A stretch of 63,863 bases of DNA from Flavobacterium sp. (GCF_027531905.1 NZ_JAPZSU010000045.1:1-63863), one strand, 5' to 3'. Numbered from the stretch's first letter, positions 45,897-54,574 are shown. The notes: a model not told the origin generated them from the letters alone. Numbers and translations are program-made.

Positions 45897-46559
45897 TTAG
45901 GAAAGTTGGTATTGCTTTTTGATGGTTTTTAAGATAGTTGTTTGAATATGAATTCCCGTGATACAAAACAAAAAAAGCAGTACCCAAAGACCAATAAAAG
46001 GAATTACTAATTTGGAGTTGTAGATAATCTCGTCCTTTATGACATTAGCCAAACTAATACCCAAAAGAGGTCCTGTTGAAACCAAACTCGAAGAAATCTC
46101 CACACCTAAAAAACGTTTTCCATCCATTTTACGATTCTTAAACCAAGAATAAAACGTTGCTAAAGTGAAAATAAACAAGCCTCCAAAAAGTCCCGAAACG
46201 TATTTAGCAGGATTTTCGAAATAAAAAGAAACTTGATACGCTACAACTCCTAATAAAATACTTGCAATAATTTTGGGAAATCTTAAAAACTCACCTACCA
46301 TTTTTCGTTGTTGCCTGTTGTATTCTTTATGCAAAATCGTTTTTCGCTCTGCCACTATTGTTTTAAAATAGCCGCTACCAAAACGCTGTTCTGCTTGGTA
46401 CTTGACCTGATGAAAAGTCAATTCGGGGTCTTGCTCCCAAATTTCTTCCATTATAGCAACCATGTGGTCGGTTAGTTCCACTTGAATTTCGTACCATTTA
46501 ATATCAAAGGATTGAATGTAATTCTCGATGTAATTAATTTGTTCGGTGGTGAGTATCAT
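45897..46559 (-). CDS. PadR-linked membrane protein with HAAS-like N-terminus, paralog 3
   Basis: 220 aa. The N-terminal helical domain (EQINYIENYIQSFD, VELTDHMVAIMEEIWEQDPE) is almost identical to paralog 2, including at DNA level, while the membrane half differs. Four hydrophobic helices occupy about 100-215. It starts 7 bp after the stop of paralog 2. A recent duplication with divergence of the C-terminal half is the simplest reading. Confidence 0.65.
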   Translation of the reverse strand: MILTTEQINYIENYIQSFDIKWYEIQVELTDHMVAIMEEIWEQDPELTFHQVKYQAEQRFGSGYFKTIVAERKTILHKEYNRQQRKMVGEFLRFPKIIASILLGVVAYQVSFYFENPAKYVSGLFGGLFIFTLATFYSWFKNRKMDGKRFLGVEISSSLVSTGPLLGISLANVIKDEIIYNSKLVIPFIGLWVLLFLFCITGIHIQTTILKTIKKQYQLS

Positions 46560-46566
46560 AGTAAAT

Positions 46567-47235
46567 TTAGGAAAGTTGGTATTGCTTTTTGATGGTATTA
46601 ATAATATTGTTTTGCAAATGAACAGCAGTAATACAAAACAAAAATCCTAAGACCCAAAAACAGATGAATGGCAGTAGAAATAAATGATTCTGTTGTAATT
46701 CCTCCTTAAAGTTGATTGCAATATTTAATCCTAGTTCTGGAAAAGTAAGTGATCCTAAATAGAAAACAGAAAACTCTACTGCTAAAAAACGCTTTCCATC
46801 TATTTTTCGATTCTTAAACCAAGAATAAGACATCGGTACTGCAGACAAGAATAACAACCCAAAAAGTCCCGAAACGTATTTAGCAGGACTTTCAAAATAA
46901 AAAGAAACTTGATACGCTACAACTCCTAAAAGTATACTTGTTATGATTTTGGGAAATCTTAGAAACTCGACTACCCTTTTACGTTGTTGCCTGTTGTATT
47001 CTTTATGCAAAATCGTTTTTCGCTCTGCCACTATTGTTTTAAAATAGCCGCTACCAAAACGCTGTTCTGCTTGGTGTTTGACCTGATGAAAAGTCAATTC
47101 GGGGTCTTGCTCCCAGATTTCTTCCATAATAGCAACCATGTGGTCGGTTAATTCCACTTGAATTTCGAACCATTTAATATCAAAGGATTGAATGTAATTC
47201 TCGATGTAGTTAATTTGTTCGGCGGTTAGTTTCAT
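46567..47235 (-). CDS. PadR-linked membrane protein with HAAS-like N-terminus, paralog 2
   Basis: 222 aa. It has the same build as its neighbours: a helical N-terminal domain (about 1-70), an RQQRKRVVEFLRFPKI linker, and four membrane helices. The end KTIKKQYQLS-type tail is shared with paralog 3. Its start overlaps the stop of paralog 1 by 4 bp, so translation is coupled. Confidence 0.65.
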   Translation of the reverse strand: MKLTAEQINYIENYIQSFDIKWFEIQVELTDHMVAIMEEIWEQDPELTFHQVKHQAEQRFGSGYFKTIVAERKTILHKEYNRQQRKRVVEFLRFPKIITSILLGVVAYQVSFYFESPAKYVSGLFGLLFLSAVPMSYSWFKNRKIDGKRFLAVEFSVFYLGSLTFPELGLNIAINFKEELQQNHLFLLPFICFWVLGFLFCITAVHLQNNIINTIKKQYQLS

Positions 47236-47870
47236 GCTTTTGTCAATTTTTTTATAAAACTAGTGTGCAATCTATAATTTTGAAAAGCTATAGTGGCTTG
47301 AAATAAAATTAATAGTGTATAAAAAAGCTTTAATTCTATCACCTCTTGATCTAGCACTATATTGAAAAACATTATAAGAATAATAACTGGAGCAGATTGA
47401 TTGACCAAAAAACGATAACTCGTCGATTTGGAATGAATGTTTATCTTAATCAATAAAAAATAAAAAACCATACTTAATAGAATAGTCAATGTCGTAAACA
47501 GTCCATCAAATGGGGCTAGAATTAGACGACCATAATCCTTATAATAAACCATTGGAATACAAAAAAGAACCCCAAAACAAAATAGAAACAAAGTATATTT
47601 TTTCACCCTTGCTACCAAACGGTCTAGTACAATTTTAGGAAATGAATAAACTACACCAATTAAAAAACTAGAACTTGAGCGGAATCTAGGTTTCCAATGG
47701 GTTGTAATTATGGTGAAGGCTTCTTCAAAAGAGCTATTTTGGTCACTTATTAACGCTTCAATCTGCGAAGCAATGTGATCCAGTAATTCTAACTTAATGT
47801 CAAGGTATTTAACATCATTTCTTTCTAGAAAAGTGTCTATTTGGTTGATTTGTTCGGTGGTTAGATTCAT
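47232..47870 (-). CDS. PadR-linked membrane protein with HAAS-like N-terminus, paralog 1
   Basis: 212 aa. The N-terminal part (EQINQIDTFLERNDV, LELLDHIASQIEALI) aligns with the other three; four hydrophobic helices follow. It is the first membrane gene after padR, 11 bp downstream, so it shares the PadR promoter. Confidence 0.65.
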   Translation of the reverse strand: MNLTTEQINQIDTFLERNDVKYLDIKLELLDHIASQIEALISDQNSSFEEAFTIITTHWKPRFRSSSSFLIGVVYSFPKIVLDRLVARVKKYTLFLFCFGVLFCIPMVYYKDYGRLILAPFDGLFTTLTILLSMVFYFLLIKINIHSKSTSYRFLVNQSAPVIILIMFFNIVLDQEVIELKLFYTLLILFQATIAFQNYRLHTSFIKKLTKA

Positions 47871-47881
47871 GATTTAAAAAG

Positions 47882-48217
47882 TTAAATGGCTAATTTTGGG
47901 TTCACTAAACTTTGCATGTTTCGGATAAAATCCTCCAACTCCGCCAATCGATTAACGGTTTCTGTCGTTCCTTTTTCGGTGAGTTTATAATACTTTCTCA
48001 AGCGGTTGTCTACTCGTTCTATTTCTACATCAAGCAATCCTTCGGCTTCCAATTTGTGCAACGCTGGGTACAAGGCACCTTCTGTAATGGTCAATTCTCC
48101 TTGGGTTAACGCCTTCACTTTCTGGGTAATTTCGTATCCATACATTTTGCCATTTTCTTCCAACAACTTCATAATAATAGTGTTGAGACTGCCTTTGTAT
48201 AACTGCGAGTTTTTCAT
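47882..48217 (-). CDS. PadR-family transcriptional regulator
   Basis: 111 aa from the ATG at 48217 (MKNSQLYKGSLNTII). The longer reading to 48253 runs over the -7 element, so it is rejected. The winged helix is seen as LLEENGKMYGYEITQKVKAL, then TITEGALYPALHKLEAEGLL and a VDNRLRKYYKLTEKG wing. It heads a run with four membrane paralogs and probably represses its own promoter, which carries a palindrome between -33 and -7. Confidence 0.9.
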   Translation of the reverse strand: MKNSQLYKGSLNTIIMKLLEENGKMYGYEITQKVKALTQGELTITEGALYPALHKLEAEGLLDVEIERVDNRLRKYYKLTEKGTTETVNRLAELEDFIRNMQSLVNPKLAI

Positions 48218-48250
48218 GTTTTGAAGAATTAGAAAATCTATTTTAAATTC

Positions 48251-48283
48251 CAAATATACATAAGATTCTTATACATAATACAA
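48251..48283 (-). promoter_or_regulatory. PadR promoter with overlapping candidate operator
   Basis: TTG (48283-48281), a 22-base spacer and TATATTTG (48258-48251). Within the spacer lies ATAAGATTCTTAT (48260-48272), symmetrical around its centre, and the direct repeat ATACATAA at 48256-48263 and 48271-48278. The placement is suited to autorepression. Confidence 0.65.
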
Positions 48284-48333
48284 TTAGGTATAAAAATTTT
48301 AATCGGTTGCGCTATCCAAGTTATGGTCTTTGC

Positions 48334-48341
48334 TATCTTTG
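48334..48341 (+). promoter_or_regulatory. -7 element TATCTTTG before the reductase gene
   Basis: An exact TAnnTTTG match lies 16 bases before the ATG at 48358. It supports that start over the one at 48307. Confidence 0.6.
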
Positions 48342-48357
48342 TAAAAAAAATACACTT

Positions 48358-49410
48358 ATGCCTTCCTTTTTAAAACTCCTCATCAAAGAAGTAAAACGCG
48401 AAACCAAAGATGCGGTTTCTATACTTTTTAATGTCCCAGAAGAACTTACCTCTAATTATACTTTTACCGCAGGACAATACCTTAACTTGCGTTTAACCCT
48501 AGACAATCAAGAGATTCGCAGGGCCTATTCTATTTGTGCTGCTCCTGAAAGTGGTGAATTACGCATTGCAGTAAAAGCGGTAAAAAACGGACTATTCTCC
48601 CAATTTGCCAATAGCCGATTAAAAGCGGGAGACGTACTCGAAGTAGGAGAACCTGAAGGGAAATTCACCTTCTCTCCTGATGCCGAGCGTCAAAGAAACT
48701 ACGCCGCTTTTGTAGCAGGTAGCGGAATCACTCCTGTACTTTCTATCTTAAAATCGGTCTTAAAAAGTGAACCCAAAAGTTCCTTCGTGCTGGTTTACGG
48801 TAATAAAACTCCGGAAGAAACCATCTTTCATCAAGAATTACACGACTTGCAATTGCAATATGTAGGACGTCTTTTTGTACATTACGTTTACAGCAAAGTA
48901 CACGCTGGAGAAGGCTTTTTTGGACGAATTGACAAATCGGTTGTCAATGCTGTGCTTACGCAAAAACATGAGGCTTTGAATTTTGACAAGTACTTTTTGT
49001 GTGGTCCAGAAGAAATGATTACAACCGTTTCTACCATCTTAAAAGAGAAAAATGTAAAAGAATCAGCCATCAAATTTGAATTATTTACTTCTTCTACCCA
49101 AGAAAAAACGATTTCCACAGCTGGAGAAGGCCACACAACTATTACTGTTGTGGTAGACGATGAAGCAACCACTTTTGAGATGTCGGCCAAACAAACCCTA
49201 CTCGAAGCAGCTCTAAAACAAGGCATCGATGCTCCTTATTCTTGTCAAGGCGGAATTTGCAGCAGCTGTTTATGCCGTGTGACTGAAGGTACTGCCGAAA
49301 TGAAGAAAAATTCTATTCTTTCTGATGATGAAATTGCCGAAGGTTTAATTTTAAGTTGTCAAGCCTATCCGACTTCGGCGACACTTCGTGTGGATTTTGA
49401 TGATGTGTAA
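48358..49410 (+). CDS. FAD/2Fe-2S ferredoxin reductase (PaaE-like)
   Basis: 350 aa from the ATG at 48358 (MPSFLKLLIKEVKRET). The FAD-binding barrel shows RRAYSICAAP; the NAD-binding part shows GSGITPVLSILKS and CGPEEMI; the C-terminal ferredoxin domain holds CQGGICSSCLCRV with C-x4-C-x2-C and a later Cys in LSCQAYP. It passes electrons from NAD(P)H through FAD to the iron-sulphur centre. No paaABCD genes are near, so the electron acceptor is unknown. Confidence 0.9.
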   Translation: MPSFLKLLIKEVKRETKDAVSILFNVPEELTSNYTFTAGQYLNLRLTLDNQEIRRAYSICAAPESGELRIAVKAVKNGLFSQFANSRLKAGDVLEVGEPEGKFTFSPDAERQRNYAAFVAGSGITPVLSILKSVLKSEPKSSFVLVYGNKTPEETIFHQELHDLQLQYVGRLFVHYVYSKVHAGEGFFGRIDKSVVNAVLTQKHEALNFDKYFLCGPEEMITTVSTILKEKNVKESAIKFELFTSSTQEKTISTAGEGHTTITVVVDDEATTFEMSAKQTLLEAALKQGIDAPYSCQGGICSSCLCRVTEGTAEMKKNSILSDDEIAEGLILSCQAYPTSATLRVDFDDV

Positions 49411-49456
49411 GCCCACTAACTCCCAAAAGGTGAATAATTGAAATTAGCAGCGTTTT

Positions 49457-49765
49457 ATGAAATCCATACGAGAAATTTTTAAAAACAAAGACTATCTTTT
49501 GGACGAGCCTGAAGTAGTGGAATTAATGGACTATTGCGAGGCCTTGCAAGATGAAATTGTAGAATTCAAATTTCAACAAGCCAAAAATAAGGAATTGGCG
49601 ATGCTCGACATGCTCAAAGAAGTACTCAAAGGTTGCAACGCAATCGAAAAAGAACAAATGGAACACGAGCGCTTTGGCTACGAAGCGCCTAATTATCAAG
49701 CCACTATTTCGAATTTGAAAAGCTATATCCTAGAACGCTGTCGAGACGAGAAGATTTATCTTTGA
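49457..49765 (+). CDS. Conserved small cytosolic protein, function unknown
   Basis: 102 aa, helical and acidic, no signal or membrane part: MKSIREIFKNKDYLLDEPEV, then EALQDEIVEFKFQQAKN and a LKSYILERCRDEKIYL end. It follows the reductase gene by 46 bp on the same strand. It is probably co-transcribed with it. No domain was recognised. Confidence 0.65.
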   Translation: MKSIREIFKNKDYLLDEPEVVELMDYCEALQDEIVEFKFQQAKNKELAMLDMLKEVLKGCNAIEKEQMEHERFGYEAPNYQATISNLKSYILERCRDEKIYL

Positions 49766-49797
49766 TGAAATTCCAAATTCATAAAATCACAATAAAA

Positions 49798-49840
49798 AAA
49801 TTCCAAATTCCAAACTAAATACTGTTGGAATTTGGAATTT
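49798..49840. terminator. Perfect 16-bp hairpin after the small gene
   Basis: AAATTCCAAATTCCAA (49798-49813) pairs with TTGGAATTTGGAATTT (49825-49840) around an 11-base loop. The T-run behind it is weak, so it may be a repeat-type hairpin rather than a classical terminator. A partial copy of the word lies at 49769-49780. Confidence 0.65.
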
Positions 49841-49988
49841 ATTATTACTTACAGCGTTTAGCCTCTTGGAGATATGGAGACTTATATATGTCTAAACTTT
49901 CTGTTAATCAATAATTTTACAAGTATAACAACTACTTTAAATTTAGCCAAACCTGCCATATTTCCAACAGCGGTTAGCATGTGTCCTT
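49841..49988. other. Gene-free stretch with a cassette-like core word
   Basis: No gene seen. On the minus strand it begins, just after the broken gene's last stop, with GGACACATGCTAACCGCTGT, then TGGAAATATGGCAGGTTTGG. The word GCTAAC is reminiscent of integron-like sites but no paired GTTRRRY arm was found. Confidence 0.35.
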
Positions 49989-50477
49989 TTAATGTAGTAG
50001 CTCTTTAAGCCTAATAAATTCAGGTAAATTAAGAAATCTTTCTATATCGTATTCAATCTCTCTTTTGTTATTATTTTCTTCGTTCGGGTAAAATTTGTAA
50101 TATGAATAATAAGCTTTATCTGTTTTAGTAATCTTCTATAAATCTGATAATTTAGTTATGCTGATATTTATATTTACTCCTGGTAGCCTTGATGTGAAAA
50201 TCATTCTATTATTGTATGTATCGGCTTCATGTCTTTCAAAGTTTTCATTTGATAAAAAGGTATTAATAGATTCATTAAATTTTGCAGCGTCAATTTTAAA
50301 AGTTTCACTATTTATGTTATTTTTTACTACGCCTAAAGTGTCAATAAAAATATCCTTTCGCACTTCGATTCCGTTTTCTAATTTTGTTCCTTTTATTATA
50401 TATACTTCAAATTTTTCATTTTGTTGACCGAAGCAAAAATTGAATGCAAAAAAAATAATTAAAAAATAGTTTTTCAT
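49989..50477 (-). pseudogene. Exported hypothetical protein interrupted by an in-frame TAG
   Basis: Residues 1-113 run from the ATG at 50477 (signal peptide 1-17, ending FCFGQ) to TAG at 50138-50136. The same frame then continues for 48 sense codons (KITKTDKAYYSYYKF, NNNKREIEYDIERF, LNLPEFIRLKELLH) to a TAA at 49991-49989. The downstream part has normal protein-like composition and no start of its own. A single nonsense change in a 162-aa gene is the simplest reading; a sequencing error or stop-codon read-through are alternatives. Function unknown. Confidence 0.65.
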
Positions 50478-50534
50478 AAGATTTATAAATTAGGTTGTTA
50501 AATGTTCTCCTTATTTGTTTAAAATATCTGCCAA

Positions 50535-50600
50535 CTAAAATTTGGTTTGTTGAGCAAAAGCTGAAAATGAAATTAGGAACAAAGCTGCAATTCTTTGCAT
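50535..50600 (-). pseudogene. 21-codon signal-peptide stub
   Basis: The ATG at 50600 gives MQRIAALFLISFSAFAQQTK then F and a stop. It looks like a signal peptide with no mature protein, so it is a likely remnant of a lost exported gene. The rest of the 355-bp gap 50478-50832 holds a weak hairpin, CTTAGTTAA (50746-50754) with TTAACTAAG (50803-50811), and nothing else I can name. Confidence 0.4.
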
Positions 50601-50832
50601 AAATAGTTTCTGTTTAATTGTATTTAAATTTCACGAGGCACAAAGCATCTTAAAAAATGCTCTACTCGGTTTAATTGAATTTTTTTGTCAGATTTGACTT
50701 ATAGTTTCTAAAGATAGTATATTTAACACCAATTAATTAAAAGCACTTAGTTAAAAAATTGATAAAATTATTCTTTCAATAAAAGCTCAGGAAAAATGAG
50801 TCTTAACTAAGCACATTATTCTATTTACTTGC

Positions 50833-51870
50833 TTATAACAATTTTAAAATATTCCATACTACATCATCAGGCAAAATCGTTCGCATAGCATCCTCATAGC
50901 CTTTTACTTTTTTATTTCCATAGACCGAAGTGGGTAACTTTGGAAACAAATTTCGATCAGCAACCAAGGCGTTTTCTAACGGTTGATTAAAGGGCGAAAA
51001 ACCGGCAAAAGGATGGGTTGCGCCCCAAAGTGTAATGACTTTTATGCCTAACATTGCAGCAATATGTGCATTGCCAGAATCCATAGACAACATGATATCA
51101 AGGTTGCTAATCAGTTGCAGTTCTTGTGTTAACTTAAGTTGCCCTGCAATGTTGATTACATTACCAAAAGGCTTTGCCAAAGCATCCAAAACTTCAATCT
51201 CCTTTTTTCCTCCACCAAAAAGTAAAATCGTTTGCTCTGGATTCTTGGCTAATTTTGAAATGACTTCCTGCATTAGATCCAAAGGAAACACTTTCGATTC
51301 ATATTGTGCAAAAGGAGCAACACCAATTAATTTTTGAGTCGGATTACCAATGATTTTCAAAATTTCTTCGGACAAAACTGCTTTTTCAGGAAAAATAGGA
51401 TTTGATAAATCTATCGCAAAACCCAGTGCTTCAAAAACTTGGCTATGTCTTTCAAACATCGTCGCTAGGGGTTTGAAAACCTTATTTTTGGATCGTGTTA
51501 AGGCTTTTTTGGCTGCTCTGCCTTTATCTACGGCTAGCACTTGTTTACCAAACAGCTCAAAAAGGGTGCGTATGCCTTGGGAACGAATTACATCATGTAA
51601 ATCCACAAAAGCGTCAATTTTCAAAGCATACAACTCTCGAAAAAGCCGAAATCGTCCCAAAAAACCTTTGTGTTTTACTTTTTCATCAAAAGCAAAAAAA
51701 GTTAGGTTAGGAATACCGTCAAAAAAGGGTTGAAAAAAAGGTCGAGAAACCATTGTAATTTTCACATTGGGATATTGCTGAGCAAAAGCGCGAATAACAG
51801 GAACGGTCATCGCCACGTCTCCCATAGCCGAAAGCCTCATCACGACAATATGTTGAATTTTTCTTGACAA
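50833..51870 (-). CDS. Glycosyltransferase family 9 (heptosyltransferase-like)
   Basis: 345 aa starting with TTG at 51870. The start VVMRLSAMGDVAMTVPVIRA, the middle GVAPFAQYESKVFP and the donor-site LSMDSGNAHIAAMLGI followed by TLWGATHPFAGFSP are family 9 hallmarks. These enzymes add heptose or similar sugars to the lipopolysaccharide core at the inner membrane. It stands upstream of nothing else on its strand. Confidence 0.88.
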   Translation of the reverse strand: MSRKIQHIVVMRLSAMGDVAMTVPVIRAFAQQYPNVKITMVSRPFFQPFFDGIPNLTFFAFDEKVKHKGFLGRFRLFRELYALKIDAFVDLHDVIRSQGIRTLFELFGKQVLAVDKGRAAKKALTRSKNKVFKPLATMFERHSQVFEALGFAIDLSNPIFPEKAVLSEEILKIIGNPTQKLIGVAPFAQYESKVFPLDLMQEVISKLAKNPEQTILLFGGGKKEIEVLDALAKPFGNVINIAGQLKLTQELQLISNLDIMLSMDSGNAHIAAMLGIKVITLWGATHPFAGFSPFNQPLENALVADRNLFPKLPTSVYGNKKVKGYEDAMRTILPDDVVWNILKLL

Positions 51871-51905
51871 TTAAATCTACGGAATTAAAAAACCAATAAG
51901 AAAAT

Positions 51906-51952
51906 AAGTTCATAAAGCCTTACTAAATTTTCTTACTTTCTTAATGGTTCAA
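51906..51952. repeat. AACCATTAAG-type element, partial copy 2
   Basis: AAGTTCATAAAGCCTTACTA then TTTCTTAATGGTTCAA shares its wording and order with 45089-45138. It lies between two minus-strand genes. Confidence 0.6.
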
Positions 51953-51962
51953 TTATTTTGTT

Positions 51963-52568
51963 TTACTTTTTATTTTGATACAAAACAGGATTCAATTCAT
52001 CGTCGTTGTACATTTTCATTTGTTTGTACACTTTCATAAATTTGTCACCGTTTTCAATATCTTGCAACAAATCATCGATGGCTTTAGATAAATCAGTTCT
52101 TTGTTCTAAAAGAATATTTAACTTGGTTTGACACTTGTCTCTGTGTTCTTGAGAAGCTTCAGCACGAGTGGCTTCTTCGTTCATGTGATAGATTTTCAAC
52201 GCCAAAATTGATAAACGATCAAACGCCCAAGCTGGACTTTCAGAATTGATTTTAGCGGAATCTTTTACCACTACACCACTGTATTTTTGAAGAAAATAGC
52301 TGTCAATGTATTCTACCATATCAGTGCGCTCTTGATTGGAAGCATCGATTTTTCTTTTCAAAGTCAAAGCTGCCACAGGATCAATATTCGGATCACGGAT
52401 GATGTCTTCATAATGCCATTGTACAGTATCTATCCAGTTTTTCAAGTATAATAAATGCTCGAACTTTTCTTTTGGAAAAGGGTTATTTATAGGTTGATCA
52501 ACACTATCAAACTGATGATAATCTTTGATGCTTTGCTCAAATACAGAATACGCTAATTTTGAAAACAT
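51963..52568 (-). CDS. DUF4254 protein
   Basis: 201 aa from the ATG at 52568 (MFSKLAYSVFEQSIKDYH). The longer reading to 52607 would run across the -7 element, so it is rejected. The helical body includes LKNWIDTVQWHYEDIIRDPN and ILALKIYHMNEEATRA, typical of DUF4254. Function unknown. It is next to glycosyltransferase and upp genes, as in other Flavobacteria. Confidence 0.8.
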   Translation of the reverse strand: MFSKLAYSVFEQSIKDYHQFDSVDQPINNPFPKEKFEHLLYLKNWIDTVQWHYEDIIRDPNIDPVAALTLKRKIDASNQERTDMVEYIDSYFLQKYSGVVVKDSAKINSESPAWAFDRLSILALKIYHMNEEATRAEASQEHRDKCQTKLNILLEQRTDLSKAIDDLLQDIENGDKFMKVYKQMKMYNDDELNPVLYQNKK

Positions 52569-52587
52569 TTGTTTTATTTTATAAAGA

Positions 52588-52595
52588 CAAAGATA
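52588..52595 (-). promoter_or_regulatory. -7 element TATCTTTG before the DUF4254 gene
   Basis: An exact match 19 bases before the ATG at 52568; it decides the start choice. Confidence 0.6.
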
Positions 52596-52656
52596 CTTTT
52601 TATACATTTATTGTATTGAAAATTATACATAAAATTAACTATTAAATTCGCTTATC

Positions 52657-53310
52657 ATGCAAATCCATAATTTATCGGAATCCAATAGTGTTTTAAATCA
52701 TTTTTTAGCACAAATCCGCGATGTTTCCGTCCAAAATGATAGCCTTCGTTTTCGAAGAAATATTGAACGCATTGGCGAAATTATGGCTTATGAAGTAAGT
52801 AAAGTGGTCGCCTATGAAGACGTTAGCATTTCGACACCTTTGGGAACAAAAGCGACCACAAAAATCAAAGATCCTCTTGTTATTTGTTCCATACTTCGAG
52901 CTGGGTTAACCTTACATCAGGGCTTTTTGAACTACTTTGACGCAGCCGAAAATGGATTTATTTCTGCGTACCGTCATCATCCGAACAATGATGATTCCTT
53001 TGACATTTTGGTCGAATATCAAGCCGTAGCCGATATTGAAGGAAAGAACATCCTTCTTGTAGATCCGATGCTTGCCACGGGACAATCTATCGTTGCTGTT
53101 TATAAAAAATTAGTAGAAAAGAAATCACCAGCGGCGCTTCACATTGCCGTAGTTATTGCTGCACCAGAAGGAATTGCTTACTTAAAGGAACATTTGCCCA
53201 GCACTTGCCATTTATGGATTGGAGCAATCGACGAAAAATTAAACGAAAAAAGCTATATCGTTCCGGGGCTAGGAGATGCAGGCGATTTGGCTTACGGCCC
53301 TAAATTATAG
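52657..53310 (+). CDS. upp: Uracil phosphoribosyltransferase
   Basis: 217 aa. The PRPP-binding loop ILLVDPMLATGQSIV and the uracil-binding IVPGLGDAGDLAYGP end are clear, as is LVICSILRAGLTLHQGFL. It salvages uracil to UMP. It is divergent from the DUF4254 gene, with a short shared promoter region. Confidence 0.94.
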   Translation: MQIHNLSESNSVLNHFLAQIRDVSVQNDSLRFRRNIERIGEIMAYEVSKVVAYEDVSISTPLGTKATTKIKDPLVICSILRAGLTLHQGFLNYFDAAENGFISAYRHHPNNDDSFDILVEYQAVADIEGKNILLVDPMLATGQSIVAVYKKLVEKKSPAALHIAVVIAAPEGIAYLKEHLPSTCHLWIGAIDEKLNEKSYIVPGLGDAGDLAYGPKL

Positions 53311-53365
53311 GGTTCTACCTCAACTGTGAGGGTAAACACTCAAGCAAAAAAAAGAACACAGGAGG

Positions 53366-53520
53366 TATGTAAGGTCATATAAGATTACAAAAAATGTACC
53401 ATTACCTATTTTAAATGTAGGTCTATTAATTCGTTGTAGTAGGGATAGTAAGAGTTGTGTAAGAAATAGAGCGGTATGTTTATCAAACTTATATGACCTT
53501 AAATGCCTTAAATGGTTCAA
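53366..53520. repeat. Inverted-repeat element AACCATATAAGG type, copy 2
   Basis: GTAAGGTCATATAAG (53369-53383) faces AACTTATATGACCTTAAATG (53486-53505), which continues CCTTAAATGGTTCAA. The right arm matches that at 32743-32774 with few changes. It fills most of the 282-bp gap after upp. Confidence 0.7.
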
Positions 53521-53592
53521 AAATAGAAGTTGCTTGTGTTAGAATAAAACAATTTAAAATAGTAAAACCCGCACCATTCAGAGTAGAGCCAA

Positions 53593-54522
53593 TTATAGTT
53601 GTGTGAAAAAAGTAAATAAACTACAAACAATCAGAACACCCAAAATTAATTCTTGTTTTAATTGCTGTTGAAATACTTCTAAAGTATTGGTTCCCATCAT
53701 GGCCAAAGGGGCAAACGCAAAAAGCAATAGGTCGTTGTTTTTATCAGGAGAAATAAAAAAGACAGTCATCGCAATTACGAAAAAAGTAATCATTTTTATA
53801 TATGAACTATGCAATAATTGAGGTTTGCTAGAATAAGACGATAGCATAATAATTACCATGAAAAGCGTTACAGTCATAAAGATTGCAAAAGCCCAATTTT
53901 GATAATTGTTTGTATAATAGGCTAAGGATAAATCTACATACAATTTATTCGACCAAAATTCTTCGACAGTTACCGCCTGAAAGGTGGCATAAACCATAAA
54001 ACCAATCACTACAACCATCAATGCAATAAAGGGTAAAACCCAGTTTCGGTAGTCGTTAGAAACATGAAAAAGCACCGACATAAAAACCAAAAACATAAAC
54101 AAAACGCACCAGGGTTGTATCATTGAAGCCAACAAAATCCATAAGGAAGCATCAAATATTTTCTCCTTGGATTCTTTTAAAGACTGTAAAGAAAGTAATC
54201 GTCGCAACGCTAAAAGCAAGAATGAATTTGCTACTATAATTTTTAGATTATCAAACAAAGAAGGAAAAAAAAGGAGGTATAAAAAGAAAAAGAAAACCGT
54301 GTAGGTACTGTCTTTAGTGAGTCCGTTTTTTTTACATATAAAATTGGTAATAAAAAGTGTCCCTACTAAAAGCAAAAAAATAAATGCCTTTTGTATAATC
54401 AAAAGCAGGGATTCGAGCCAAATTATTTCTTGAAATTGATACAATAAAAAGAAAAACAACATTAAAATTACTACTAACGAATAATTTAATGGTGTAGATT
54501 TTTTAAAAACACTTGTAATCAT
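53593..54522 (-). CDS. DUF6427 membrane protein
   Basis: 309 aa with about eight to ten hydrophobic helices and a short basic N-terminus. The pattern and the place between upp and a DUF6341 gene fit the DUF6427 family of Flavobacteriaceae. No catalytic motif is visible. Function unknown. Confidence 0.7.
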   Translation of the reverse strand: MITSVFKKSTPLNYSLVVILMLFFFLLYQFQEIIWLESLLLIIQKAFIFLLLVGTLFITNFICKKNGLTKDSTYTVFFFFLYLLFFPSLFDNLKIIVANSFLLLALRRLLSLQSLKESKEKIFDASLWILLASMIQPWCVLFMFLVFMSVLFHVSNDYRNWVLPFIALMVVVIGFMVYATFQAVTVEEFWSNKLYVDLSLAYYTNNYQNWAFAIFMTVTLFMVIIMLSSYSSKPQLLHSSYIKMITFFVIAMTVFFISPDKNNDLLLFAFAPLAMMGTNTLEVFQQQLKQELILGVLIVCSLFTFFTQL

Positions 54523-54542
54523 AAGGATATTTTATACTTTTG
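54513..54542 (+). promoter_or_regulatory. Promoter TTG-N19-TACTTTTG
   Basis: TTG (54513-54515), a 19-base spacer and TACTTTTG (54535-54542) match the consensus. It overlaps the start of the divergent DUF6427 gene and drives the DUF6341 gene with a leader of about 120 bases. Confidence 0.75.
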
Positions 54543-54574
54543 TGACTGTAAATATAATACTTGTTTAAAAAGGA

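Noticed and set aside
49900..49990. Integron attC site
   Set aside because: A GCTAAC word exists, but no matching GTTRRRY arm, paired boxes or integrase gene was found.
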